Positions 48,918-60,624 of a stretch of DNA of 64,000 nt are shown here, in pieces. How positions within the stretch are numbered: the stretch's first letter is position 1; every line of letters begins with the position of its first letter. The notes under the pieces were generated by a model that saw only the letters and a list, made by a program, of their open reading frames with translations, was not told the origin of the DNA and ran no database searches. Location: the NCBI GenBank assembly GCA_016195965.1, contig JACPYR010000066.1, positions 23,272 through 87,271 on the forward strand, read 5' to 3'. Made by a program: the position numbers and the translations under genes. Source of the DNA: Nitrosomonadales bacterium. Its GTDB lineage: Bacteria; Pseudomonadota; Gammaproteobacteria; Burkholderiales; Gallionellaceae.

Positions 48918-50200
48918 TACTTCCAGTTCGCGAAAATCTTGTCCGCAGCTGCAATCGTCGCCGCGATATCCGCATCGGTATGCGCAGCAGAAACGAATCC
49001 CGCTTCAAAGGCCGACGGCGCGAGATAAACGCCCTCTTTCAGCATCGCATGGAAGAAACGATTGAACGCATCCTTGTCGCTGGCCATTACTTCGGCGTAA
49101 CTGGTTGGAACAGATTTGCTGAAATACAAGCCAAACATGCTGCCTATGGATTGTGCGCAGAATGATACGCCATGCTTTTTTGCGCTGGCGCTCAGCCCCT
49201 CGGTCAACTGCTTCGCAACCTGTGTCAGCCGCTCGTAAAAACCTGGAGCCTGTACCAGTTTCAGCGTAGCCATCCCCGCCGCCACCGCCACCGGATTGCC
49301 GGACAATGTTCCGGCCTGGTATACGGCGCCGAGCGGGGCCAGACATTGCATGATGTCGCGCCGCCCGCCAAATGCCGCTGCCGGGAGTCCCCCGCCCATC
49401 ACCTTGCCCAGCGTCACCAAGTCCGGCTTGATGCCGAAATGGCCATGTGCGCCCTGCAAGCCGACGCGGAAACCCGACATCACCTCGTCCAGTATCAGCA
49501 CCGCGCCATGCTTGGTGCACAGCGATCGCATCGCATCGAGAAACTCGCGCTTGGGTAAAATCAGGTTCATGTTGCCCGCGACCGGCTCGACGATTACGGC
49601 GGCGATCTCCTTGCCATATTCGGCAAAGGCTTTTTCCAATCCTGCAGCATCGTTGTAGTCCAGCACCGTGGTCAACGCGGCGATCTCGGCGGGCACACCG
49701 GACGAACTCGGCTGACCAAAAGTCAGCGCACCGGAACCCGCTTTCACCAGCAGGCCGTCGGAATGGCCGTGGTAACAACCCTCGAATTTGATGATGCGCG
49801 AACGTCCGGTGAAGCCACGTGCCAAGCGGATCGCGGTCATCGTCGCTTCGGTGCCTGAACTGACCAGGCGCACCATTTCCAGGCTAGGCAGAATTTTGCA
49901 CAACAGCTCGGCAATTTCCAGCTCGGCTGCGGTCGGTGCGCCAAAACCCAGGCCTTCGGCAGCAGCGTTCTGCACGGCCTTCACCACCTCGGGATGGCAG
50001 TGTCCGACTATCATCGGCCCCCACGAATTGACATAATCGATATAACGCTTGTCGTCCGCATCCCACACATAAGCACCCTTGCCGCGCTTGAAAAACAGCG
50101 GCGTGCCGCCCACCGAACGAAATGCTCGCACCGGCGAATTTACCCCACCTGGAATGAGTTTTTGGGATTCATCAAAAAGTTGCTGGTTATGTGAAGTCAT
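48917..50200 (-). CDS. hemL: Glutamate-1-semialdehyde 2,1-aminomutase
   Basis: It makes 5-aminolevulinate in the C5 pathway of haem synthesis. The 427-residue PLP enzyme has [53 protein letters not shown] and the PLP lysine in [17 protein letters not shown]. It lies 30 bp after thiE. Confidence 0.97.
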   Translation of the reverse strand: MTSHNQQLFDESQKLIPGGVNSPVRAFRSVGGTPLFFKRGKGAYVWDADDKRYIDYVNSWGPMIVGHCHPEVVKAVQNAAAEGLGFGAPTAAELEIAELLCKILPSLEMVRLVSSGTEATMTAIRLARGFTGRSRIIKFEGCYHGHSDGLLVKAGSGALTFGQPSSSGVPAEIAALTTVLDYNDAAGLEKAFAEYGKEIAAVIVEPVAGNMNLILPKREFLDAMRSLCTKHGAVLILDEVMSGFRVGLQGAHGHFGIKPDLVTLGKVMGGGLPAAAFGGRRDIMQCLAPLGAVYQAGTLSGNPVAVAAGMATLKLVQAPGFYERLTQVAKQLTEGLSASAKKHGVSFCAQSIGSMFGLYFSKSVPTSYAEVMASDKDAFNRFFHAMLKEGVYLAPSAFEAGFVSAAHTDADIAATIAAADKIFANWK

Positions 50201-50230
50201 GTTGATACTTTCTATAATCTCAAAATATTT

Positions 50231-50866
50231 TTAGGAAAAATTCAAAACCGAAAATTGCCGCGCCGCACCCTGAATATCCACCGCGCCGAATACCGCTGAA
50301 ATCACCGCCAGCGCATCAGCTCCCGCCTCCAGCAATTGCCCGCCGTTGTGTGCCGTGATGCCGCCTATCGCCACCAACGGAACTGCAATTTCGCGGCATG
50401 CCTGGCGCAATAATTCAGGCGTAGCCCCCACGGCCCCCGGTTTCACGCTCGACATGAAAAAACTGCCAAACGCCACGTAATCCGCACCCTGCCTGACAGC
50501 CTCATGCGCCAGCGCCAAGCGATTATAGCAAGATACGCCGATAAATTTATTGCCGCCCAACAACTCGCGTGCCGCAGCCACGCTGCCGTCCGCGCCACCC
50601 AGATGCACTCCGTCTGCATCCACCTGCCGCGCCAGCGGCACATCATCATTGACGATCAACGGCACGCAAAACTCATGCGTCAACTCGCGCAACGCCTTCG
50701 CTTGCTGCAAACGCAATGCGGCATCAGCTGTTTTGTTGCGATACTGCAACACCCTCGCCCCGCCAAGTAGCGCCAGCCTTACCTTGCGCAACAGCTCCGC
50801 CGTTTCCGGTCCATCCGGGGTAATGGCGTATAAACCACTAATTCGGTCGTTCAGGTTGCTCTTCAT
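50231..50866 (-). CDS. thiE: Thiamine-phosphate synthase
   Basis: It joins HMP-PP and THZ-P to thiamine phosphate. The 211-residue TIM barrel has GLYAITPD, VLQYRNKTADAALR, FCVPLIVNDDVPLARQVDADGVHLGGAD and AIGGITAHN. The start at 50866 with GGAAGAGG upstream fits the family. It overlaps the thiD 3' end by 29 bp. Confidence 0.95.
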   Translation of the reverse strand: MKSNLNDRISGLYAITPDGPETAELLRKVRLALLGGARVLQYRNKTADAALRLQQAKALRELTHEFCVPLIVNDDVPLARQVDADGVHLGGADGSVAAARELLGGNKFIGVSCYNRLALAHEAVRQGADYVAFGSFFMSSVKPGAVGATPELLRQACREIAVPLVAIGGITAHNGGQLLEAGADALAVISAVFGAVDIQGAARQFSVLNFS

Positions 50867-51677
50867 CCTCTTCCCCGCGCGCCCAGAACAAACGGTCGGG
50901 AATGTGTTGCCCCATACCGGGGCGGAAACCAGCATTCAATGTTTGCCAGGTGTATTCCTGCGCCTCTTTGACCGCATCCGGCACCGCCACCCCTTGCGCC
51001 AATAGCGAAGCTATCGCGGAAGCCAGGGTGCAGCCGGAGCCGTGATAGATGCTCGGCAGACGCGCCCAGCTATCACTGCTGACAATCCCGCGTTCACTGT
51101 ATAAAGTGTTGATGACCTTGGGTGTCTGTTCGTGCGTACCCGTGATCAACACATACTCACAACCCATGCTCAATATGCGTTTTGCACACTCTTCCAGAGT
51201 AGGGTCGTCCTCATCATTGTCTTCATCCAGAGCGAGGCGACGCGCCTCCATGCTGTTCGGCGTAATGATGGTGGCCTGTGGAATCAGCAGCTCCCGCATC
51301 GCATCCAGCATGTCATCATTCGCCAATTCATCGCCCCTGCCCGACGCCAGCACCGGGTCCAGTACCAGCGGTATATCTGGGTAGTCCGCCAATATCTCCG
51401 CAATCGCAGCGATATTTTCCACACTGCCCAGCAAACCGATCTTGAATGCGGCCACAGGCACATCTTCCAGCATCGCTCGCGCCTGGTCCACCACCCATTC
51501 CGAATCGATGGGCAGCACATCATCCACTCCGCTGGTATCCTGCACGGTAACAGCCGTGACCACCGACAAGGGATGGCAACCCATACTGGATATAGTCAAC
51601 AAATCTGCCTGCAAGCCTGCCCCCCCGCTGGGGTCGGTTGCGGCGAATGCCATTACTAACGGAAATGATTCAGACAT
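50838..51677 (-). CDS. thiD: Hydroxymethylpyrimidine/phosphomethylpyrimidine kinase
   Basis: It phosphorylates HMP to HMP-PP. The 279-residue ribokinase-fold protein has [20 protein letters not shown], the [17 protein letters not shown] region, [11 protein letters not shown] and the C-terminal [15 protein letters not shown] 51677 fits the family start better than the TTG six codons upstream. Unlike thiC, no TPP riboswitch is visible upstream. Confidence 0.95.
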   Translation of the reverse strand: MSESFPLVMAFAATDPSGGAGLQADLLTISSMGCHPLSVVTAVTVQDTSGVDDVLPIDSEWVVDQARAMLEDVPVAAFKIGLLGSVENIAAIAEILADYPDIPLVLDPVLASGRGDELANDDMLDAMRELLIPQATIITPNSMEARRLALDEDNDEDDPTLEECAKRILSMGCEYVLITGTHEQTPKVINTLYSERGIVSSDSWARLPSIYHGSGCTLASAIASLLAQGVAVPDAVKEAQEYTWQTLNAGFRPGMGQHIPDRLFWARGEEDEEQPERPN

Positions 51678-51769
51678 GGGATAGGTGGCGGTCAATATGC
51701 TTAATGTCCGGTCATTTTACCCTATATGGTATAGACTACCGCACACAAAATATTTTCAAAGAATTCCCG

Positions 51770-52159
51770 ATGCGCATACTCCACACCATGCTACGCGTAG
51801 CCGATCTGGAAAAGTCGCTTGCCTTTTACACCGATGTGCTCGGCATGAAATTGCTGCGCCGCACCGATTACCCGGATGGTAAATTTACGCTGGCCTTTAT
51901 CGGCTTCACCGACGAATCAAGCGGCGCCGTGATCGAGCTCACCCACAACTGGGGCGTGAGCAAATACGAGCCCGGCAACGCTTTTGGCCACATTGCCATT
52001 GAAGTAGCGGATGCTTACGCCGCCTGCGCACAGATCAAACAACGCGGCGGGAAAGTAGTGCGTGAAGCTGGTGTGATGAAACACGGCTCGACGGTGATTG
52101 CGTTCATTGAAGACCCGGATGGGTACAAGATAGAACTGATTCAAAAGAAGGCGGGCTGA
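51770..52159 (+). CDS. gloA: Lactoylglutathione lyase (glyoxalase I)
   Basis: It converts the methylglyoxal-glutathione hemithioacetal to S-lactoylglutathione. The 129-residue protein has [58 protein letters not shown] and [14 protein letters not shown], with the His and Glu metal ligands. The start at 51770 gives the standard N-terminus MRILHTM. Confidence 0.95.
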   Translation: MRILHTMLRVADLEKSLAFYTDVLGMKLLRRTDYPDGKFTLAFIGFTDESSGAVIELTHNWGVSKYEPGNAFGHIAIEVADAYAACAQIKQRGGKVVREAGVMKHGSTVIAFIEDPDGYKIELIQKKAG

Positions 52160-52213
52160 GGCAATTTCCGCGCTGCCGGCCCGAAGAGGTGAATTGCGCA
52201 CAAATGCACTTAC

Positions 52214-53152
52214 CTATTGCAAATTCACCATAGGCTTGAAGCCGAGCTTGCCCTCCAGACTTTCCGCGCTGCTCCGCGCTTCGCTTTGACTGCCATACGG
52301 CCCTATATGCACACGCACCAAACCATCCTTGCTGGATAGCTTGAGTTGTTTGCCGCTGCCTGCCAACTGACCGCGCATTTTCTCCATAAAACTTTCGGCG
52401 CCCTCTTGGGATTTGAAGGCTCCCAGTTGCAAATACACGCCTGTGCTGCTTTCCGGTGATGTGGCCGCCATGGGCGCTGCGACAGGAGCAACTGCCAGAG
52501 GGGAGGTAACGACAGGGCTGTTATCCAGTGGCTGGCTTTGCACAGTATTCGCGGCAATCACGTTCGTCACCGTCTCCGGCACGATACTTTCGACTTCAAC
52601 TTCTGCGCTGCCATTGCCTGCGATGCCCAGCTTATATGCGGCAGTATAGGAAAGATCGATCACGCGGTCATTCAGGAACGGCCCCCTGTCATTGATGCGC
52701 ACGATGACCGATTTTTTGTTGGCGGTATTCGTCACGCGCGCATAACTGGGCAACGGCAACGTAGGATGCGCGGCCGTCATCGCGTACATATCATAAATCT
52801 CGCCGCTGGACGTGCGCTCGCCATGAAATTTTTTCCCATACCATGAAGCGATGCCGCGCTCCTTGAAATTTCCCGGTACGGTTAGCGGCGTATAGGTCTT
52901 CCCCAACGCGACATAAGGCCGATTGGCATAGCGATGCAACGGCTCATTTTTAGGGACAGCATCCGGAGTAGCCTCCAGATTGGCGGGCACATCGGCGCCC
53001 GGCCCATCACCCGCCAGATACCCTCCCTTGGGCGTACCGGCTTCCCGACTTTCGGCTGGAGCGGCTGGCGTCTCCGTCTTGCGTTGCGAAACAGTCCCGC
53101 AAGCTGCGAGCAGCATTGCTGCCAACATCAGAATGATAATTTTATTGCTCAT
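52214..53152 (-). CDS. rlpA: RlpA septal-ring lytic transglycosylase, lipoprotein with SPOR domain
   Basis: The 312-residue lipoprotein (lipobox LAAMLLAACG) has the RlpA double-psi beta-barrel with ERGIASWYGKKFHGERTSSGE, YAMTAAHPTLPLPSYARVTN and IVRINDRGPFLNDRVIDLSY. The C-terminal SPOR domain (YLQLGAFKSQEGAESFMEKM) binds denuded septal glycan. It is the last gene of the mre-rod run. Confidence 0.95.
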   Translation of the reverse strand: MSNKIIILMLAAMLLAACGTVSQRKTETPAAPAESREAGTPKGGYLAGDGPGADVPANLEATPDAVPKNEPLHRYANRPYVALGKTYTPLTVPGNFKERGIASWYGKKFHGERTSSGEIYDMYAMTAAHPTLPLPSYARVTNTANKKSVIVRINDRGPFLNDRVIDLSYTAAYKLGIAGNGSAEVEVESIVPETVTNVIAANTVQSQPLDNSPVVTSPLAVAPVAAPMAATSPESSTGVYLQLGAFKSQEGAESFMEKMRGQLAGSGKQLKLSSKDGLVRVHIGPYGSQSEARSSAESLEGKLGFKPMVNLQ

Positions 53153-53249
53153 GCAATCTCCTAATAACCAGCTACCCGGCAGTGTTTATCGGTTGCCATA
53201 AATATGCGATGCGCAGATGCACGACCAAGCGCGACGAACAGTGGCTTGT

Positions 53250-54347
53250 TCAGCTTTTAACCAGTTTTTTGTGCGTCTCTATGCTCATCAACATACCGAA
53301 ACCCAGCAGCAGGGTCAGCATGGAAGTCCCGCCGTAACTGATCAGCGGTAACGGCACTCCGACCACGGGCAGGATGCCACTGACCATACCCATGTTGACG
53401 AATGCGTAAGTGGCAAAAGTCAGCGTGATGGAACCCGACATCAAGCGCGTGAAATAAGTCGAGGCATGCGAGGTAATGATGAAGCCGCGCCAGATTACGA
53501 AGGAGTACAGCGCCAGCAAAATCAGGTTGCCGACCAAACCAAACTCTTCGGACAAGACCGCAAAGATAAAATCGGTGGTGCGCTCAGGCAGGAAATCGAG
53601 ATGAGTCTGGGTACCGTTCAAATATCCCTTGCCTATGATGCCGCCCGAACCGACCGCAATGGTCGCCTGTATCGTGTGATATCCATTGCCCAGCGCATCT
53701 TGCGACGGGTCGAACAGCATCATGATGCGATGGCGCTGATAATCGTGCATCATAGACCACAACACCGGCGCGCTAGCCAGTCCCGTGGCGAACAGAATGC
53801 CGATGATGCGCCAGCTCAGACCGGCCAGGAACAACACATAGAATCCGCTGGCAGTGATCAGCAGCGCCGTGCCCAGGTCTGGTTGGCGCGCGATCAACGC
53901 AACGGGCATAAACAGCAATAGCGCGGCAATGAAATAATTTTTCAGCGTCAGCGTAGCCTCGTGTTTTTCAAAATACCATGCCATCATCATCGGCACACCG
54001 ATCTTCATTAGCTCCGATGGCTGTATCGTCGTCACCCCCAGATTTAGCCAACGCCGTGCGCCATGGCTGATTTCGCCGAACAGCGCCACGCCGATCAGCA
54101 ATACCATCCCCAACACATAAATCGGCACGGCGGTGCGCATCAAATAATGCAAAGGGAGGTTGGCGATCACCCACATAAAAACAAGCGCCACGATGATATT
54201 GCGCATCTGGTTGAGCGGCCTGTCCCAGCTGGCATTGTCAGCGCTATACAGCACCAGCAAGCTGACCAGCATCAACAACCCTAGCCCCAGCAACAGCTGC
54301 CGGTCAATATGCGCAATGAAACGCAACCATAATTGCCGCTTAGTCAT
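53250..54347 (-). CDS. rodA: Rod shape-determining protein RodA
   Basis: This SEDS-family glycosyltransferase works with PBP2 in side-wall synthesis. The 365-residue polytopic protein has NQMRNIIVALVFMWVIANL, HGARRWLNLGVTTIQPSELMKIG and GIIGKGYLNGTQTHLDFLPE with the conserved Glu and Asp, and the terminal VGVPLPLISYGGTSML. It overlaps mrdA by 8 bp. Confidence 0.97.
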   Translation of the reverse strand: MTKRQLWLRFIAHIDRQLLLGLGLLMLVSLLVLYSADNASWDRPLNQMRNIIVALVFMWVIANLPLHYLMRTAVPIYVLGMVLLIGVALFGEISHGARRWLNLGVTTIQPSELMKIGVPMMMAWYFEKHEATLTLKNYFIAALLLFMPVALIARQPDLGTALLITASGFYVLFLAGLSWRIIGILFATGLASAPVLWSMMHDYQRHRIMMLFDPSQDALGNGYHTIQATIAVGSGGIIGKGYLNGTQTHLDFLPERTTDFIFAVLSEEFGLVGNLILLALYSFVIWRGFIITSHASTYFTRLMSGSITLTFATYAFVNMGMVSGILPVVGVPLPLISYGGTSMLTLLLGFGMLMSIETHKKLVKS

Positions 54348-56241
54348 GCTCGGCCACTCCCTTTTCCACTGCATCGACCAGCGGCTTCGGCACCTTGCCC
54401 AGCAGGTAATAATCCATCACCTTGCGCGCAATCGGAGCCGCCGTTCCGCCACCATGCCCGCCGTTTTCGGCGAGCACCGCCAGCGCAATTTGCGGCTTTT
54501 CTGCGGGCGCATAAGCGATGAACCATGCGTGATCGCGATGCCGCTCATCGATCTTGTCCGCATCATATTTCTCGCCCTGCTTCATCGCAACCACCTGCGC
54601 CGTACCCGTCTTTCCCGCAATGTGATAAGGCGCCCCCAGCGATGCGTACACTGCCGTACCGCCAGTCTGGGTGACGGCTACCATCGCGCGCCTGACCAAA
54701 TCCAGGTCCTTGGGATCGATACTCAAATCGTACAGCGGCTCCTTCGCGATAAGTCGATTTTCGCTGCTGCGGACACTTTGCACTTCTTTGACCAAATGGG
54801 GCTTATAGGCAACACCGTTATTTGCCAACGTGGCGGTGGCAAATGCCAGCTGCAGGGGCGTAACCAGACTATAGCCCTGGCCGATGCCGACCGATACGGT
54901 GTCGCCGGGATACCAGATTTGCTGATAACGTTTCATCTTCCACTCTTGAGAAGGAAGCAAACCGGAAGTTTCGCCCTCCAGATCGATGCCTGTTTTCTTG
55001 CCGAAACCAAAACGCGACAAGAAATGGGAGATGTTGTCTATGCCCAGCTCGGTGGCCAAACCATAGAAGTAGGTATCGCAAGACATCTGGATCGCCTTGA
55101 ACATATTGACGCTGCCATGCCCCCCCGCTTTCCAGTCGCGATATTGCCGACCGCTGCCGGGTAAATAATATACCCCCGGATCGCTGATAGTCTGTTCGGG
55201 CGAACGGGTGCGGTAATTCAAACCAGCCAACGCCATGAAAGGTTTGACGGTAGAACCAGGCGGATATTGACCGCGCAACGCGCGATTGTTGAGCGGCACG
55301 TCGGGCGAGTTGTTCAGTTCCTCCCAGCTCTGCGTATCGATACCGTCGATGAATGGATTGGGGTCATAGCCCGGCTTGCTGACAAAGGCCAACACTTCGC
55401 CGCTGTTCGGGTCTATCGCCACCAATGCGCCGCGATAATTTCCGAACGATTGCTCGGCAATCTCCTGCAATTTGGCATCTATGCTCAATATCAGTGTATT
55501 GCCGGAGACGGGCGAAGTACTGGAGAGCATACGCACCGCCCGCCCGCCCGCGTCAACCTCGACCTGCTCGATACCCGTAGTGCCGTGCAGGTCGCTCTCA
55601 TAACTCTGCTCCAGGCCAGTCTTGCCGATATAGTCAGAACCGCGATAATTTGCAGCCAAATCGTTCTCTTCCAGCTGCGCCACTTCAGCGTCGTTAATGC
55701 GCCCGATATAGCCGATCAAGTGTGAGGTTTTTGCGCCAAACGGGTAATCGCGAAATGACCGCGCCTTAATCTCCACGCCGGGGAAACGATATTGTTGCGC
55801 GGCAAAACGCGCGACCTCCTCATCGCTCAAGCGATTGCGTATCATCAGCGTTTCAAAGTTATGGCTTTCCGTAAGCAGCTTCTTGAAACGCTTGCGATCC
55901 TTGCCGGTAATCTCGACCAGGGTGGACAGCTCGTTGATGGTCGCCTCCATATCCGCCGTCTTGCTCTGGTTTATCTCCAGCGTATAGCCGGAATAGTTAT
56001 GCGCCAGCACCACGCCGTTGCGGTCGAGTATCAGGCCGCGATTGGGAACGATAGGAACGACAGCGATGCGGTTATTTTCCGACAGCGTCTGGTAATAGGA
56101 ATGGCGCACCACTTGCAGATAGAAAAAACGCACCAGCAATATTGCCAGCAACGCGAATACAAAGCCGACACCGACCACCAGCCGCAACTGGAAGTGGAAA
56201 ATTTCGCGCTGATGATTTTTAAACTCAACGCGCTTCTTCAT
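54340..56241 (-). CDS. mrdA: Penicillin-binding protein 2 (transpeptidase)
   Basis: The 633-residue class B PBP has an N-terminal TM helix, the dimerisation domain (RGLILDRNGVVLAHNYSGYT), and a transpeptidase domain with catalytic STVK (YPPGSTVKPFMALAGL), SCD in QMSCDTYF and KTGT in AGKTGTAQVV. It pairs with RodA. It overlaps mreD by 4 bp. Confidence 0.97.
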   Translation of the reverse strand: MKKRVEFKNHQREIFHFQLRLVVGVGFVFALLAILLVRFFYLQVVRHSYYQTLSENNRIAVVPIVPNRGLILDRNGVVLAHNYSGYTLEINQSKTADMEATINELSTLVEITGKDRKRFKKLLTESHNFETLMIRNRLSDEEVARFAAQQYRFPGVEIKARSFRDYPFGAKTSHLIGYIGRINDAEVAQLEENDLAANYRGSDYIGKTGLEQSYESDLHGTTGIEQVEVDAGGRAVRMLSSTSPVSGNTLILSIDAKLQEIAEQSFGNYRGALVAIDPNSGEVLAFVSKPGYDPNPFIDGIDTQSWEELNNSPDVPLNNRALRGQYPPGSTVKPFMALAGLNYRTRSPEQTISDPGVYYLPGSGRQYRDWKAGGHGSVNMFKAIQMSCDTYFYGLATELGIDNISHFLSRFGFGKKTGIDLEGETSGLLPSQEWKMKRYQQIWYPGDTVSVGIGQGYSLVTPLQLAFATATLANNGVAYKPHLVKEVQSVRSSENRLIAKEPLYDLSIDPKDLDLVRRAMVAVTQTGGTAVYASLGAPYHIAGKTGTAQVVAMKQGEKYDADKIDERHRDHAWFIAYAPAEKPQIALAVLAENGGHGGGTAAPIARKVMDYYLLGKVPKPLVDAVEKGVAEHD

Positions 56242-56759
56242 GTAGGATTACGATCCACTTTCTTCTGCCGCATTGTTTGGAACAAGATGCTCAGCGGCGT
56301 CCACAATAAAGTCGAGGTCAAACAACCCAAAAAATAGGGCCACGCTACCAGCCCGTTCACCTGCCAATTGATCAACGCATATACTGCATATGTCATCGCG
56401 AATATGCCGAATACCTGTATGGTCTGCTGACGCAAATCAAACATCTGCAACCTGCGATGCAACACCACGCCGCCAAAAGCCAGCAAGGTATACGCCAGCG
56501 CATGCTGACCGAACAAACTGGCATCCGCCACATCGGCGATCATCCCGACCATCCATGACAATCCGACGCCGACGCGCACAGGTTTGTGCGTACACCAATA
56601 CAGCATGACCAATGCGACAAAATCGGGGCGCAACATCAAAGCCACGCCCTCCCACGGCAGCCCGTTCAGAAACAGCGCGGCCAGCACGCTCAGCACGATA
56701 AAGACATTGCTGACGGGAAGCTGGATTTCGGGCTTGGTGCGCATGGAAAGATAAGGCAT
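56238..56759 (-). CDS. mreD: Rod shape-determining protein MreD
   Basis: The 173-residue membrane protein has five hydrophobic stretches and the conserved PDFVALVMLYWCTHKPVRVG, and VGMIADVADASLFGQHALAY segments. It is a core part of the elongasome. It follows mreC after 4 bp. Confidence 0.94.
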   Translation of the reverse strand: MPYLSMRTKPEIQLPVSNVFIVLSVLAALFLNGLPWEGVALMLRPDFVALVMLYWCTHKPVRVGVGLSWMVGMIADVADASLFGQHALAYTLLAFGGVVLHRRLQMFDLRQQTIQVFGIFAMTYAVYALINWQVNGLVAWPYFLGCLTSTLLWTPLSILFQTMRQKKVDRNPT

Positions 56760-56763
56760 CGAA

Positions 56764-57684
56764 TTATTTCTTTCTGGCTTTCACGCGACTCTCCGCATTC
56801 GCCGCAACGGTTTTTTCATCCGGACGTTCAGGCAACTTGGGCAAACTGGATAAAATCAGCAGATGCCGGTTTTTATCCACCCCGGCCAGAGGCAGACAAG
56901 TTGTCTTGGCAAAGGGGTAGGCTGGATCGCGTTCGATCTTGATCACCCTCGCAACGGGAATGCCTTGCGGATAAGTGCCATCAATACCGGAGGTAACCAA
57001 TACATCGTCGTTCTGAATATCCGCGCTGGTAGGCATATAGCGCAGCGAGAGCTGGCTGGTATCACCCATGCCAAATACGATAGTGCGCAATCCGTTACGC
57101 ACCACCTCCACCGGCACAGCATGCTCTTTTTCGGTGATCAGGGTCACTTCAGAAAGCCACGGATAGACGCGGGTAATTTGACCGACTATGCCGATGTCAT
57201 CCATCACCACCTGCCCGATACGGACATCGGCATTGGCGCCCTTATTGACCAGCACCCTGCGTTTGAACACATCCCGCTCGGCATAAATCACTTCGACTAT
57301 CTGGCTGGAAAACTCGTTGCGTATGGGCAGCCCGACCAAGTCACGCAATTGCTGGTTTTCCGATTGCAACGCCTGCAATTGCAGCAACTGCGCCGCATCG
57401 CTCTGGTGCTGCAGGGTCAACTCTTCGTTTCGCTTGATCAGGCCGCGCTGCGTACTCTGCGTAATAAAAAAATCGCCTGCCTGCTGCCACAATGCTCCCG
57501 GCAAGGTCGCCAAACGCTGTATCGGCGAAACCAATACCGACAACGCGCTGCGCGTCGATTCCAAATAGCGGTAACGGGCATCCACGAACAGCAGCAACAG
57601 CGAGAGCACCGAGAAAAATACCAGTCGCGCAGCCGGACTGGGGCCACGATTAAAAAATCGGTGTGATTGTGTGCCGTCTATCAA
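56764..57684 (-). CDS. mreC: Rod shape-determining protein MreC
   Basis: The 306-residue protein has an N-terminal TM helix (LVFFSVLSLLLLFVDARY), a coiled-coil (SDAAQLLQLQALQSENQQLR) and the beta-barrel domain (VIYAERDVFKRRVLVNKG, MDDIGIVGQITRVYPW, VLVTSGIDGTYPQGIPVARV). It links MreB, PBP2 and RodA in the periplasm. Confidence 0.96.
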   Translation of the reverse strand: MIDGTQSHRFFNRGPSPAARLVFFSVLSLLLLFVDARYRYLESTRSALSVLVSPIQRLATLPGALWQQAGDFFITQSTQRGLIKRNEELTLQHQSDAAQLLQLQALQSENQQLRDLVGLPIRNEFSSQIVEVIYAERDVFKRRVLVNKGANADVRIGQVVMDDIGIVGQITRVYPWLSEVTLITEKEHAVPVEVVRNGLRTIVFGMGDTSQLSLRYMPTSADIQNDDVLVTSGIDGTYPQGIPVARVIKIERDPAYPFAKTTCLPLAGVDKNRHLLILSSLPKLPERPDEKTVAANAESRVKARKK

Positions 57685-57725
57685 CTACATTCCATCGCAA
57701 ATATGGCCGGTCGTGCGGGCAGCAA

Positions 57726-59138
<1,413 letters not shown>

Positions 59139-59146
59139 AACCTGTC

Positions 59147-60601
59147 ATGTTTAATTCCAGCCTGTACCAACTCGGCGGCGCTCTGCGCGCCAAAAAAATC
59201 AGCAGTGTCGAACTGACCCAACTTTATCTGGAGCGCATAACCGCGCTCAATCCGGAACTCAACGCCTATATCACCCTCAATCCCGAGATTTCGCTGGCAC
59301 AGGCGCGCGAGGCCGATGCCCGCATCGCTTCTGGCAACGCCGCAGCGCTGACCGGCATCCCTGTCGCACAGAAGGATATCTTCTGCGCCAAGGGCTGGCG
59401 CACCACCTGCGGTTCGAAGATGCTGCACAACTTCATTTCTCCTTACGATGCCCATGTCATCGCGCAATTCAACCAGGCCGGCGCCGTGAATCTGGGCAAG
59501 ACCAACATGGACGAATTTGCGATGGGCTCGTCGAACGAGACATCGTATTTCGGCCCGGTAAAGAATCCATGGGACAAGGCGCGCGTGCCCGGCGGCAGCT
59601 CTGGCGGAACAGCAGCGGCTGTCGCGGCACGCCTGTGCGCCGCAGCCACCGGCACCGACACCGGCGGCTCGATCCGCCAGCCTGCGGCGCTGTGCGGCAT
59701 CTCGGGTTTAAAACCAACCTATGGTGTGTGCTCGCGCTACGGCATGATCGCCTTCGCCTCCAGCCTCGATCAGGCCGGCCCCATGGGCCGTAGCGCCGAA
59801 GACCTCGCGCTAATGATGAATGTGATGGCCGGATTCGACGAGCGCGATTCGACCAGCCTGCAGCGCGACAAGGAAGACTATGCCCGCAATCTGTCCAAGC
59901 CCTTGCACGGCCTGCGCATCGGCCTGCCCAAGGAGTTTTTTGCAGAAGGTTTGGGCAGCGATGTCGCTCTTGCTATCGAAGCCGCCATCGCAGAGTACAA
60001 AAAACTCGGCGCGACCATCGTGGATATTTCCTTGCCCAATTCCAAGCTGTCCGTGCCGGTGTATTACGTGCTGGCCCCGGCGGAAGCCTCCAGCAACCTG
60101 TCTCGTTTCGACGGGGTGCGCTACGGCTACCGTGCTCCCGAATACACCGACCTCGCGGACATGTACGAGAAGAGCCGCGCGCAAGGATTCGGCGCTGAAG
60201 TGAAACGCCGCATCATGATAGGCACCTATGTGCTGAGCCACGGCTATTACGATGCCTACTATTTGCAGGCGCAGAAAATACGCCGCCTGATCGCCCAGGA
60301 TTTCACCGAGGCATACAAACAATGCGATGTCATCATGGGGCCGACCTCGCCTTCGACCGCATTCAAACTCGGCGAGAAGGGCGACGACCCGGTGCAGATG
60401 TATCTGTCCGACATCTACACCATCGCTGTAAACCTCGCCGGACTGCCCGGCATGTCCATTCCCTGCGGCTTTGGCGACAACAACATGCCGGTGGGTCTGC
60501 AGATCATCGGCAACTATTTCGACGAAGCGCGCATGTTGAACGTGGCGCACCAATATCAACTGGCGACCGACTGGCACAGTCGCGCGCCGCAAGTGCTGTA
60601 A
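59147..60601 (+). CDS. gatA: Aspartyl/glutamyl-tRNA amidotransferase subunit A
   Basis: This amidase makes ammonia from glutamine. The 484-residue protein has the amidase signature with catalytic Lys in [13 protein letters not shown], and the Ser-cis-Ser region [17 protein letters not shown] and [15 protein letters not shown]. It lies between gatC and gatB in the usual order. Confidence 0.97.
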   Translation: MFNSSLYQLGGALRAKKISSVELTQLYLERITALNPELNAYITLNPEISLAQAREADARIASGNAAALTGIPVAQKDIFCAKGWRTTCGSKMLHNFISPYDAHVIAQFNQAGAVNLGKTNMDEFAMGSSNETSYFGPVKNPWDKARVPGGSSGGTAAAVAARLCAAATGTDTGGSIRQPAALCGISGLKPTYGVCSRYGMIAFASSLDQAGPMGRSAEDLALMMNVMAGFDERDSTSLQRDKEDYARNLSKPLHGLRIGLPKEFFAEGLGSDVALAIEAAIAEYKKLGATIVDISLPNSKLSVPVYYVLAPAEASSNLSRFDGVRYGYRAPEYTDLADMYEKSRAQGFGAEVKRRIMIGTYVLSHGYYDAYYLQAQKIRRLIAQDFTEAYKQCDVIMGPTSPSTAFKLGEKGDDPVQMYLSDIYTIAVNLAGLPGMSIPCGFGDNNMPVGLQIIGNYFDEARMLNVAHQYQLATDWHSRAPQVL

Positions 60602-60624
60602 GGGCCATAAGGATATACATAGAC